Below are positions 44,792 through 57,490 of a stretch of 64,000 nucleotides of DNA, piece by piece. This DNA comes from Mactra quadrangularis. Its lineage: Eukaryota; Mollusca; Bivalvia; Venerida; Mactridae. The DNA is taken from assembly GCA_025267735.1 (NCBI GenBank), contig CM046307.1, positions 53,997,395-54,061,394 of the forward strand, read 5' to 3'. A program made the translations under genes and the position numbers. The notes beneath the pieces are model-generated. The model saw only the letters and a list, made by a program, of their open reading frames with translations, did no database searches and was not told the DNA's origin. Positions within the stretch are counted from its first letter, which is position 1. The number at the start of each line of letters is the position of its first letter.

Positions 44792-47700
44792 TTCTCATCA
44801 TAATATTCATGACGAAATTGTTATGATACGTAACTTGTTTACATCATCTACGTCACGCAATTTGAAGTGAGCCACCCAATCGCAGACTGTGAATAATACT
44901 GCTGTTAAATTAGCATGCAAACATATGTCTAAAAATAGAAATTACGGAATCAAAATGTGATTAATATTGTTTTCGTCTAGATGAATGCTACGCATCGATT
45001 GGTCGACACAAAGTTCATCTCGACGTGACTAATTGACTAAGTAGAGATCCAGTACGACAACGCTCTACAGGATCTCTGTTTACGGAGATTGTACTCCTCA
45101 TTGATTGTAACAGTAACTAAATACTGATATAATGATGGCTGGGTCCATTGGGTTTCTTTGTTTTATGTCGCGATCCTTTAAGTTTTCCGTGAATCAGATT
45201 AATTATTTCGCAGTGAAAGAAGATGGTCTAAATGCTGATGTTCTTTGTGGTGCCTAAGTTTTTCTTATTACCTTACTAGAGTGCCAAATGTGTCTTATAT
45301 CATCATTGTCACCATTTCAGCAAACTGGACCTCTTGACTTTTCCTTTAAATGCTTGTGAGAGAATGGTATCTTGAATGTGTACCATGACCAGTTCCCTAA
45401 TTTAGTTTATCATTTGTTTTCTACAGTGATGTTCCACTATAAATACCACCTTGTGTACAACAAAATCATGCGAGTTTTGAAAATTAGTAAGTCCTAACGC
45501 ATTATATGAAAAGAAAACAATCCCTTTACAAGACCTGCCCTCTATTAAGGCCATTTATATTGATGATGGTCCCAAATGTAGAAATTGAATGAATTTAACT
45601 CAGTTTCAATTAATTCTAGCAAAATAATGTCTTATCTGTACAGCATAAAAGTTTTGCTTACGTCTTGCGTGAGTTTCGAATATATTTATTTAATTATAAA
45701 CAATAACGTTAATTGCTTCAACGTCGATTTATTCAACGATTATTTCATTACGAATTGAACATAATTACAAAATTAATAAATGAAAGACTAAGTACCGTTG
45801 TCGTATCATCTTAATTTTCCTATTCGGAATATTGCTTTTGTTTTTGCCACCATATTATCAATATTAATTCATATACCATCAATCATTTTATATATAACTA
45901 GACAATTTTGCGAATTCCATATTTTCCAAAGGCTTGCCAACATATCTCATCATGTTGTTACTATTTTTAGACCGCCATCTTTGTTTTCATTGGCGCATCT
46001 GAACTATGTTCTATGAATAGGTACACTAATGATGTTTTTGGAAAGCTTGGATTACCTGGTTGCAACAGGCGTAACTTTTCATAGATGAACGTCATTGAGA
46101 AAGTTCCCTGGATACTGAGAAAATATATCACTGATGATTACCCGAGATATTCATTTGTTAAATGCTTTTGACTTTCATTGTTTTCGTTCTTATGTATTCA
46201 TGAACGTGTACAAAGCTCTATATTGGGTTAACTTTGCTGTACTCTAGCGCATCAAAGCAGATGAAATCAACATTACAAAAATGTTCTTTTTCTAGAGAAA
46301 AAATGTTTCTAAAGAAACAAAAAAGTTAAAAATCAGCAGAAATAGTGTAAACCCAAGTATACTAGTTAGCGCCTAGACAATTTAGCGTGCCTGTCCATCA
46401 AAATCAGCATCTGTATTTTAAGTCGGCTCTTTATTGAACAGTCTATACAAAATTAATGAGATTTAGTCTATATAAATTTCATGCTTGAAGTTTATATTGT
46501 TTAAGCTTAAATAAATCTATGGCCCCAATTTATCACCCATTAAGTAGTCTTAGAATATGTCTGGGTTTCCAAGACAAATAGGATGACAAACTGTGAAATG
46601 TCGTACAGATACTTTCATCAGACAGAAGTAATATCAAAATTAGAAAAAAGTTCACAAAAATTGCCATTAACAGATGACCTATCAAAAGGTCGACCACCAG
46701 CGCTCAGAAAATACAATGATTGGTCTGTGGACATTTGTCCGGAACAAAAGGTCACTAAACTTAACGATGTTGTCATCGCTCAACACGGAGTTCAGCAAAT
46801 ATTACAACCGATAAAGATCCTGAATATTAGAATATAAATGACTGCTGAACAGAAGTTGATATCTCTATTTTTTATATTAGAATTCTATATTGGATAATTT
46901 ATTACGTTGGCTACTAGACTTAGGTTAAAGAACTTCTGCCGTAATCGCCTGGAAGAATTATTGATAACCTACAGACGGTGGGTATCTTTAATTTCTACGT
47001 TAAAACAAATGTATCAGACAGATGTACCAGACAGACTGTAGACATCATTTATCTTTTCGTTCAGAGTGCGAACATAATAATGATTGTTCCTTTTTTTATT
47101 TCAATGATTTGAAATTTGATTTTTTATATTTCCACAATGTTTTCGACATCGATGATTTTGCATTGTAATCACTATGATGTTTTGCATCATGCGAAAATTT
47201 GGTTTGTGTTTTTTTCCCTATGAAACAGTTCGATTTTTTCCTTTTACAAGAGATTTCGACTTAATGCCTTCTCAATTGAGCACTTCTCATGTTCTGGATA
47301 ATGACAAATTTCTAATCAAAGAAAGTGTTGAATTTAATCTCAGCGTCATCATCCATGTTGTATTAAGAACAATCAACAATTTCCGTTATCTGTCCTTAAT
47401 TCTAGCAGAAAGTAATGATTTACTTTCCTTATGCTTGTCTCTAGATGGCCAGACGATCAAATCATGGCATTCCTAGTTTATTCAACATCTAATATTCATG
47501 ATTAGAAATGACCCCTTGGCTATCTTGTCCGCCATTTTGGTTTATCCAAGTCACGTGGCCATGATTTACTGATGGTCCCTAATGATAGCCTAGATGGCTT
47601 GATGGAGTGTGTTGATACATAGATTGTCACTGCCAGCGCTGGTCATAAATTGTGGTCAACATTTCGTCCATTCTTGGACATTAATTACACGACACCACGA

Positions 47701-48902
47701 TCTTTGCTCCGGACAATGAAATGGGATGCTCTGCTAAACGCGACTGTAGATCTAGGAAGAGTTGATTATTGATTCTATTAAAGTGCATTAGAACTAACAC
47801 TTGCAACAAACGTCAACAGCTGTTTTCTCTGGTAAATTGTCTACCGTTTATTTACGAGCATTAACCGATTGGTGACTATTGTCTGTAAATTAAATGCAAG
47901 ATGCTGAATCGCTAACCAATATAATAAGAGTACACCTTCTTGTCGCAGACGTTGTTTTCAAGTACTTCTTTACAATAATTCCTCTGTTATTATCGCTGAA
48001 GAAACAGTCCATGCTCTGACGAAAGTGTTTCTTTCATTGGTATCTTAGACTATTTTACAACTGTTTGCTAAAATATTATTAATAGTTTGCTATACTTATG
48101 AAAAAGGTATACATGTACATTAAACAGCATCCTGATTTATTGCATCACCAGAAATGATAAAATTCTTAACTCAAATTTGATTGGTTAAAATTTTTATTAA
48201 AAACTGGGTCATTTTTAGACAAAATTAGGTTAATTTAACACAAAACTAGGCCAACTGTCTTATTCAATTTTAATGAAATAAGTTGACATGTTAGAATCTA
48301 AAGGGATATACTGTAATGTAATCTTAAAGCGGACGTTTTGATAGAATGATAGCATATTACATAGAGAAACAAAAGTAATTATCTCTTTATTTATCGTAGT
48401 AAGGAAACAAAAACAACAGTTGTGTGGTATGATAAATAATGGTGTTTCTCCTAACTTCTCTATATTATCATCGCCTTTGTTGCATATTGTATATTTCTGC
48501 TTATTTATGTCATTATCTCAATAGTTATCGCTGTAAAGTAGCAACAACGACATTTGCGGTACGTTATATAATGTAATGCCTTAACTTCACTATTATCGCC
48601 TTTGATGCATTCAGTTAATAATTATTTCTTGAATTGTAGTACTCTATTATTAAGTTCTGTGTTTATTGCGATGTGTTTAAGTCTTTCAGAGAAATTTATG
48701 GCAGTGAATTTGCTTTCATAGTAAATACAAATGAAATATTTTGCACATTTGTTAATGGTTTTTTTCTTTATTTGAAATTTAATATGTATACTAAATAGTT
48801 TGATATATTGTAGACTCGTTACAAAGAATTGACTTTAGGATAGATTCTAACTACAAACTTATGAGCATTTTTATAACTAATTCTTTCCTTTCCTTCCATT
48901 CT
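44792..48902. other. 4.1 kb AT-rich DNA, no gene supported
   Basis: Open frames at 46583-46837 (84 codons) and 47174-47476 (100 codons) have no recognisable motif. A diverged direct duplication of about 50 bases around ATTATCGCCTTTGATGCAT occurs at about 48450 and 48590. Confidence 0.35.
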
Positions 48903-49163
48903 CTAACATTTCCTTCTATTGCTGTATAAAACATGGTAGTAGCCACCTTTGTGACAATGACTCAGGAAGGGATTCTGGAAAGTATCGAAAGAAGCCACTG
49001 GTGAAGGCATGTGTTTAGTAATGCTTATCAGATCAGGTTTAGCGGCCCGTGTTTCTTCAGGAACAATGAGTGGATAGACTGATCTCATACTTTGTAGGCC
49101 ATATGGTCCAGCTATCTGTTTGAGGAAACCAACAAAGTATTTCATAAGTTGTCTGCTGCACAT
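48903..49163 (-). CDS. unrecognised 86-codon frame, possible gene or element fragment
   Basis: This minus-strand frame is less AT-driven than its neighbours, and its product looks protein-like: a basic, Cys-ending peptide with segments YFVGFLKQIAGPYGLQ and PLIVPEETRAAKPDLI. I do not recognise a domain. No promoter, splice signal or terminal repeat frames it. It could be an exon, a relic of a transposon protein, or chance. I give no function. Confidence 0.25.
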   Translation of the reverse strand: MCSRQLMKYFVGFLKQIAGPYGLQSMRSVYPLIVPEETRAAKPDLISITKHMPSPVASFDTFQNPFLSHCHKGGYYHVLYSNRRKC

Positions 49164-51055
49164 GACGTTATTGAAGAAAGTGGTCGTCTCCTGTCAGAAT
49201 GGCTTGCTCCAACCCCTTCACCATGACATACGAAAAGACAAAGAACAACGTAAAGGGCTATAAAAACGCAAACTAAATGTTAACAGGTTAGCTGTAGTTC
49301 ATCGACAATGGCAATTCTTCCAAAGGTGACTTGATTATCTGCTTAACAGCCTCACTCATGTTCATATTAAGCTTTACATGTTAAATATTTTGTGACTGCA
49401 TGTCTTATCTCTATGGCTAATTCTGTGCAAAGGAGCATGTATCTCTATACATATTCAATTTTCCACATTTTCTATCATAAACTAAACAATGATCTATTAT
49501 CTCTAACAATACGCCGTTATTAGATATGAGATGACATAAAAGACAAGCACGAGACAAAAACTAAATACAATGTAGTGCTTTTATCTGGGTACCGTGGCAG
49601 CCGCCGTTGTGAAATATTAAGGTTAAAGTGACATTCTAGGTAGACCTAATATTTCAATATACCAAAACAATATTATATAATCAATCTATCTTCAACCCAG
49701 TACTAATGTACTATATCAATCATATGTTCACACATTAGTGAAGTTTCTGACACATTTTCAATCATTTTTTATTAATTTAATATAAAAAATTGAATAACTA
49801 ATGGCTCTCTAGAGATTTCAATATTCCCAACGTGCTCAATTTAGCTTTTGGTCTGTTTGGCTTTGATGTGTTAGTTCTTTAATATCATTTGAAATGATTT
49901 ATATATTTTTCCCCAGTTATCTGATGCCGGCTCATATAATATTCCTTTGATATGGGTGTTTATATAATATTTATGTAATAATGCTACATTCGGTTATCCA
50001 TTAAGAGATATGACAATGTCCATCAACTTGCTTTTTTGAATAGTCCATGTATAACGTATTGTTTATTCACGAGGGTATTCTTTATTGAGATGAATTGTGT
50101 TGCTTTGCTTTTATCATTCATGTTTGGTGAAACGAAATATTTTCTATTTAACCCTGGTGCTTCCAATTTACTTTAGTATAAAATGGATAAATACATATTT
50201 GTATTATTGTTTAGCCAGCAACTCACTACCTAAACCTAATTATGTTATTTTTAATTGCCCTGTTGGAAACCTACTTGCATTGGGAGACTGAACGATAGGG
50301 AACATCCTTTTATGGAAGTATATATGTATTTTGAAATTTGAATTAGTTGATAGCGTACCAATTGCTTACAGACTACTGCTCTATCACTTAATATGCTACA
50401 AACATCATATTCAATGGTGAAAAAACAGGAACTGTCACAGACCTTTTTGTTCTCATACATGTAAATTCAATTTTCTTCTGATAAACTAAATTCTAGTTAA
50501 TCAAGGACATTTATTCTCTCTTGACACGAAAACTTCACAATAATCCTGTTCACAGTGTGTTAGAATTCCGTATAATATATGAACGTTTTTATATCCTGCG
50601 ACATTGAGTACACCCAAGGGTCTCGTATTTTTGTGCATGTCGTTGATAGGGGGTTTTAATTAATAACTTAGCGACATATAAATCATACTTATTGCTTGAT
50701 AACAAAAATAACTGTATGATTTGTGGTTTGATTTACATATTTTATCGATGGAAAATGTTGATGGAATTATTATGGTGTCCCTGATGCCAGACTGTTTATT
50801 CATAACACTTGTCTTGTATCAGTACCATTATATTAGTCAGCGTTGTGAATCTAAAACAATTAATGGGCGTACTGTTGTATTAATACCAAAATGAGAAAAC
50901 GAAATTATGTAAATAATAAAACATTTCTTTTTGTATTAAATCAAAATATCGATATTTTTATTGGTTTTACTAATGTCATTTTAGAATGGTACGTTAAAGA
51001 CAATACTAATACTTTTGATTTACATTGCCTAAGATAAGAAAATATGAATATGCCT
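49164..51055. other. AT-rich DNA, no gene seen
   Basis: CTGGGTACCGTGGCAGCCGCC at 49585-49605 faintly resembles the right arm of the palindrome at 41608-41982 (GGGACCGTGACGGCCGCC). Nothing else was recognised. Confidence 0.35.
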
Positions 51056-51063
51056 TCTTATTT
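51056..51063 (+). repeat. target site duplication of foldback element, left
   Basis: TCTTATTT abuts the left tip AGGTCTGTG and recurs at 60977-60984. If the preceding T is included, it is a 9-bp duplication at the cost of one terminal base. Confidence 0.85.
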
Positions 51064-54000
51064 AGGTCTGTGAAGTTAGCTATCTATTGTCTATTCTCTA
51101 TTCAAAAGTCTATTCGCTCAATAGACAGCTATGTATTGAGAAGTCTATTCATGCAGAAATCTATTCGCATTTACTGTATACATAGATATAGGTAAGTTCA
51201 AAAATCTGTACAAAAATCTGTACACAAAATGCCGAAAAGACAGCTGTCTATTCGGAAATCTATTCAGAAGTCTATTCGAAAAAAGTCACTATTGCAATCA
51301 AACACATTTAAAAGTCTTTTCATAGAATACATAAATAGACAAATGTCCATTCAAAAGTCTATTCCGAAGTCTTTTCGAAAAAAGCCAGTAATGCAATCAA
51401 ACAGATTTAAAAGTCTTCTCGTGGAATACGCAAAGAGACAAAAGTCCATTCAAAAGTCTATTCAGAAGTTTATTCGCAAAAACATAGTGATGCAATCTGA
51501 ATGAGCAAGATGTCTATTCCAAAAATGCCAGGGACAAATGTCCATTCAAAAGTCTATTCGGATATCTATTCACAAAATCATATATGTGCTTTAAGACTGT
51601 GTCTGAAGTCTATTATTAAGTTTGGAATTGACAGATATCCATTCAAATGTCTATTCAAAAGTCTATTTGAAAATCTGGTGAATGCGATTGGAATGACTCA
51701 GAAGTCTATTTTAGATTTACAAATAGAGAGCTGTCCATTCAAAAGTTTATTCAGAAGTCTATTCGCAAAATCATATATATGCTTAAAGAATGTGTCTGTA
51801 GTCTATTTAAAAATTGCAAATAGACAGATGTCCATTTAAATGTCTATTCAGAAGTCTATTCTATTATAGAGTTCGAATAGAGAGCTGTCCATTCAAAAGT
51901 CTATTCAGAAGTCTATTCGCAAAATTTGTAAAATGCGTTCAGAATGAGTCAGAACTTACAAACAGTAGCGAATACACTGCTGTCCATTCAAATGTCTATT
52001 CAGAAGTCTATTCGCAACATCATATGCATATGCATTTAGAATGTGGCTGAATTCTGATATAAAGTAGCGAATAGAAAGATGTCCATTCAAAGTCTATTCA
52101 GAAGTCTATTCGAAAAAATCGGTAAATGCGTTCAGAATGTGTTAGAAGTCTATTATAGAGTTTCCAAAAGAGAGCTGTCCATTCAAAAGTCTTTTCAGAA
52201 ATTTATTCGCAAAATCAAATATATGCATTATGAATGTGCCTGTAGACTGTTATAAAGTTGCAAATAGACAGATGTCCATTCAAAAGTCTATTAAGAAGTC
52301 TTTTCGCAAAAATCATATATATGCATTATGAATGTGTCTGTAGACTGTTATAAAGTTGCAAATGGACAGATGTCCATTCAAAAGTCTATTCAGAAGTCTT
52401 TTCGCAAAAATCATATATATGCATTATGAATGTGTCTGTAGACTGTTATAAAGTTGCAAATGGACAGATGTCCATTCAAAAGTCTTTTCAGAAGTCTTTT
52501 CGCAAAAATCATATATATGCATTATGAATGTGTCTGTAGACTGTTATAAAGTTGCAAATAGACAGATGTCCATTCAAAAGTCTATTCAGAAGTCTATTCG
52601 CAAATTCTGGTAAATGCGTCCATAATGATCCAGAAGTCTATTATAGATTTTCGTATAGAGAGCTGTCCATTCAAAAGTCTATTCAGAAGTCTTTTCGCAA
52701 AATCAAATATATGCATTATGAATGTGTCTGTAGACTGTTATAAAGTTGCAAATAGACAGATGTCCATTCAAAAGTCTATTCAGAAGTCTTTTCGCAAAAA
52801 TCATATATATGCATTATGAATGTGACGGTAGATTGTTATAAGTTGCAAATGGACAGATGTCCTTTCAAAAGTCTATTCAGAAGTCTATTCGCAAAAACTG
52901 GTAAATGCGTCCATAATGATCCAGAAGTCTATTATAGATTTTCGAATAGAGAGCTGTCCATTCAAAAGTCTTTTCAGAAGTCTTTTCGCAAAAATCATAT
53001 ATATGCATTATGAATGTGTTTGTAGACTGTTATAAAGTTGCAAATAGACAGATGTCCATTCAAAAAACTATTCAAAAGTCTTTTCGCAAAAATCATATAT
53101 ATCCATTATGAATGTGTCTGTAGACTGTTATAAAGTTGCAAATAGACAGATGCCCATTCAAATGTCTATTCAGAAGTCTATTCACAAAATCTGGTAAATG
53201 CGTCCATAATGATCAAGAAGACTATTAAAGATTTTCGAATAGAGAGCTGTCCATTCAAAAGTCTATTCAGAACTCTTTTCGCAAAAATCATATATATGCA
53301 TTATGAATGTGTCTGTAGACTGTTATAAAGTTGCAAATAGACAGATGTCCATTCAAAAGTCTATTCAGAAGTCTTTTCGCAAAAATCATATATATGCATT
53401 ATGAATGTGTCTGTAGACTGTTATAAGTTGCAAATAGACAGATGTCCATTCAAAAGTCTATTCAGAAGTCTATTCGCAAAATCTGGTAAATGCGTCCATA
53501 ATGATCCAGAAGTCTATTATAGATTTTCGAATAGAGAGCTGTCCATTCAAAAGTCTATTCAGAAGTCTTTTCGCAAAATCAAATATATGCATTATGAATG
53601 TGTCTGTAGACTGTTATAAAGTTACAAATAGACAGATGTCCATTCAAAAGTCCATTCAAAAGTCTATTCAGAAGTCTATTCGCAAAATTTGTAAAATGCG
53701 TTCAGAATGAGTCAGAACTTACAAACAGTAGCGAATACACTGCTGTCCATTCAAATGTCTATTCAGAAGTCTATTCGCAACATCATATGCATATGCATTT
53801 AGAATGTGGCTGAATTCTGATATAAAGTAGCGAATAGAAAGATGTCCATTCAAAGTCTATTCAGAGGTCTATTCGAAAAAATCGGTAAACGCGTTGAGAA
53901 TGTGTTAGAAGTCTATTATAGGGTTTCCAAAAGAGAGCTGTCCATTCAAAAGTCTTTTCAGAAGTTTATTCGCAAAATCAAATATATGCATTATGAATGT

Positions 54001-56402
54001 GTCTGTAGACTGTCATAAAGTTGCAAATAGACAGATGTCCATTCAAAAGTCTATTCAGAGGTCTTTTCGCAAAAATCATATATATGCATTATGAATGTGT
54101 CTGTAGACTGTAATAAAGTTGCAAATAGACAGATGTCCATTCAAAAGTCTATTCAGAAGTCTTTTCGCAAAAATCATATATATGCATTATGAATGTGTCT
54201 GTAGACTGTTATAAAGTTGCAAATGGACAGATGTCCATTCAAAAGTCTATTCAGAAGTCTTTTCGCAAAATCATATATATGCATTATGAATGTGTCTGTA
54301 GACTGTTATAAAGTTGCAAATAGACAGATGTCCATTCAAAAGTCTATTCAGAAGTCTTTTCGCAAAAATCATATATATGCATTATGAATGTGTCTGTAGA
54401 CTGTTATAAAGTTGCAAATGGACAGATGTCCATTCAAAAGTCTATTCAGAAGTCTTTTCGCAAAATCATATATATGCATTATGAATGTGTCTGTAGACTG
54501 TTATAAAGTTGCAAATAGACAGATGTCCATTCAAAAGTCTATTCAGAAGTCTTTTCGCAAAAATCATATATATGCATTATAATTGTGTCTGTAGACTGTT
54601 ATAAAGTTGCAAATGGACAGATGTCCATTCAAAAGTCTATTCAGAAGTCTATTCGCAAATTCTGGTAAATGCGTCCATAATGATCCAGAAGTCTATTATA
54701 GATTTTCGAATAGAGAGCTGTCCATTCAAAAGTCTATTCAGAAGTCTTTTCGCAAAATCAAATATATGCATTATGAATGTGTCTTTAGACTGTTATAAAG
54801 TTGCAAATAGACAGATGTTCATTCAAAAGACTATTCAGAAGTCTTTTCGCAAAATCTGGTAAATGCGTTTAGAATGAGTCAGAAGTCTATCATACAGTAG
54901 CGAAGACACAGCTGTCAATTCAAAAGTCTTTTCAGAAGTCTATTCGCAAAAAATCATAATGCAATCAAACAGATTTAAAAGTCTTTTCGTGGAATACGCA
55001 AAGAGACAAATGTCCATTCAAAAGTCTTTTCAGAAGTTCATTCACAAAAACATAGTAATGCAATCTAAATGTGCAAGATGTCTATTCCTGGAATGCAAAG
55101 CGACAGATGTCCATTCAAAAGTCTATTCGGATCTCTTTTCAAAAGTCTTTTTGCGAATATATAGCTATGCATTCAGATTGTTCCTGAGATTCATTCGCGG
55201 GGTTTGAATCGACAGCTGTTTATTCGGAGGTCTTTTCAGAAGTCTATTCGAAAAAAATCATAAAGCAATCAAACTGATTTAAAGTCTTTCTTTGAATACT
55301 TAAAGAGACAAATGTTCATTCGAAAGTCGATTCAGAAGTTTATTCACAATAACATGGTCATGCAATCTGAATGTGCAAGATGTCTATTCTCGGAATGCAA
55401 AGCGACAGATGTCCATTCATAAGTCTATTTAGATCATTTTTTTTTAAATTCTTTTCGCGAAAATATAGCTATGCATTCAGATTGTCCCCGAGGTTCATTT
55501 GTGGGATGTGAATAGACAGCTGTATATTCGGAAGTCTTTTCAGAAGTCTTTTCGAAAAAAAGTATATTCAAAAGTTCATTCGCAAAATCATTCATATGCA
55601 TATAGAATGCGTCACAAGTCTATTATTGAGTTGCCAATAGACAGCTGTGCATCCAAATGTCCATTCAGAAGTCTATTCGCAAAATCCTTCATTTGCATAA
55701 AGAATGTGTCATAAGTCCATTATTGAGTTGCAAATAGACAGCTGTCCATTCAAATGTCTATTTAGAAGTCTTTTCACAAAATCATGTATATGCATTTAGA
55801 ATATGTCGCAAGTTTATTATAGAGTTGCGAATAGACAGCTGTCCATTCAAATGTCTATTCAGAAGTCTTTTCGCAAAATCTTTTTTATGCATTTAGAATG
55901 TGTCACAAGTCTATTATAAAGTGGCGAATAGACAGCTGTCCATTCAAATGTCTATTCAGAAGTCTATTCGCAAAATCTTTTATATGCATTAAGGATGTGT
56001 CAGAAGTCCATTATAGAGTTGCGAATAGACAGCTGTCCATTCAAATGTCTATTCAGAAGTCTATTCGCAAAATCTTATTATGCATTTAGAATGTGTCACA
56101 TGTTTATTTTAGAGTTGCGAATAGACAGCTGTCCATTCATATGTCTATTCAGAGGTCTTTTTGCAAAATCAAGTAAATGCTTGTAGATTGTGTCAGAAGT
56201 ATATGAAAGGATTGCGATTAGACAGCTACCCATTCATATGCCAATTCTGAAGTCTGTTCGCAAACAGTAGCTTTTATTCAGTATGTAGCAAAAGTCTTTT
56301 AATAAAGTTACTTTTTGTAAAGTGTTAAAATAACATTTTCAAATTATTTATCAGAAATTTTATATGCAAAATCATTCATATGCATTTTTAATGTGTCGGA
56401 AT
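51064..56402 (+). repeat. foldback left arm: tandem array, mainly 98-bp units
   Basis: A typical unit is GTTGCAAATAGACAGATGTC, CATTCAAAAGTCTATTCAGA, AGTCTTTTCGCAAAAATCAT, ATATATGCATTATGAATGTG, TCTGTAGACTGTTATAAA: 98 bases in total. For example, units start at 52355 and 52453. Inside it, ATTCAAAAGTCT and ATTCAGAAGTCT are 12-base subrepeats. A variant unit carries GGTAAATGCGTCCATAATGA and GATTTTCGAATAGAGAGCTG. The outer 450 bases and the innermost 1.3 kb are more diverged variants. A block at about 51900-52230 recurs at 53663-53990, exactly 1763 bases later. Confidence 0.95.
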
Positions 56403-57490
56403 AATTTTCTGGGTTAGTGAATTGACATGCTCGTTGAAGCACTCAGGTCTAATTTTTTTTCTATTTAAAGCAATACTTCTATTTTTCTCCTGGTAGTAAG
56501 TCTTCTTTCGGTAGCTGATTTTGTTTTAAAATAAAGTCCAACGGACTTTCAGAGACAACTACTGGCATGAGATAAATTCTTCTAATTGATTTAGTCTACC
56601 TTTTTCCTTTCGGTTATGAATACATTTACATTATATATACTACAAGCACGAACCTGTGCGAAAACACCAAGATTGACGTCACGCTGTAGCACCGTCAAAA
56701 AAATTAACAAAATGGTGTAAAATTGTGTTTCTTATAAAACAAAAATAATCATTTAAACAGGCTTTATCACTTAAAACCCGGGTCGATAGCGCAGTTGGTA
56801 GCGCGCCGGGATTTGGATACTCGTGCCCGAGGGGGTGCGGGTTCGAATCCCACCCGGGGAGGTCATACCCTTCAATAAAAATTTGACAATAATGTCGATT
56901 TTCCTCCATTGATTAGATAATATGGAGAAGTTTCTGGCCTTGTGGAAGGGTAGATGAGTACTGGTTAAAGACAATGGTCCAGGAAAGATAGGTTAGGTGC
57001 GCTAGACGCCGTGAAATGACCTAAATTGTGTTGATACGGCGTTAACTCCAATAAATGTATAAATTTATCACTTAAATGTAAATTGGTGACTTAGTAGTTT
57101 TGTTTTGGCGCTTATTTTTCTTGTGGATAATAACAATTTGTTTACGATTTAATATGAAATTCAAAGGTTTTTTTTGCCTACAAACTTCGAAATATTAGCA
57201 TGTCTCAATCAATGGCGCGTCCTCGAATAGAACCAGCACTGGTTACCGAATTTGCAATTGCACTTGTGTAATCTACGGTTCCAGTAATCTTGTTTGAACC
57301 AGGCTTTACCGGCTCGACTTGGTTTACAGAATCTGCAAGAAATCGACGATATGAAAAGGCAAATTCGATCTTCATCTAAAATTGCGGAAACATTCGGGAG
57401 ATTCATTTATGTTTACGAGAGTTAAAAAACTAACTTAGTTCAGGCAAAACCACGCAAACTTCAGTAGACATGGCAGGTCTATCACAATTT
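56403..57490. other. foldback spacer between arms
   Basis: Mostly AT-rich sequence with no recognisable coding region, into which a SINE has inserted (56777-57063). Without the SINE and one duplication copy the spacer would be about 790 bases. The 65-codon minus-strand frame at 57209-57406 has no motif. Confidence 0.7.
56777..57063 (+). repeat. tRNA-derived SINE, family A, intact with 13-bp target duplication
   Basis: The tRNA-like head begins CCCGGGTCGATAGCGCAGTT and has a B box GGGTTCGAATCCC; the 3' flank of the head, ACCCGGG, pairs with the first seven bases. The body has GGTCATACCCTTCAATAAAA, TTTGACAATAATGTC, GGCCTTGTGGAAGGGTAGAT and ends ACGGCGTTAACTCCAATAAA. The direct repeat TTTATCACTTAAA lies at 56763-56775 and 57064-57076. 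The duplication and complete head show a recent LINE-driven insertion into the foldback spacer. A more diverged relative is at 15262-15500. Confidence 0.92.

Noticed and set aside
47174..47476. 100-codon frame as a gene
   Set aside because: No motif, no supporting signals, and AT-rich chance composition.
49580..49610. Second copy of the palindromic element at 41608-41982
   Set aside because: Only one arm-like segment with several mismatches, and no partner arm nearby.
51229..56186. Many similar open frames in the foldback arms (IQKS and FKSLFRSLFAKS peptides) as a repetitive protein family
   Set aside because: They are translations of 12-base subrepeats within a 98-base unit. The unit length is not a multiple of three, frames do not persist, and the mirror arm gives the same peptides from the other strand.
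56777..56864. Functional tRNA gene in the foldback spacer
   Set aside because: It has A and B boxes and a paired acceptor-like stem, but the anticodon arm is not normal. It continues into a body shared with 15262-15500 and has a target duplication around the whole, so it is a SINE.
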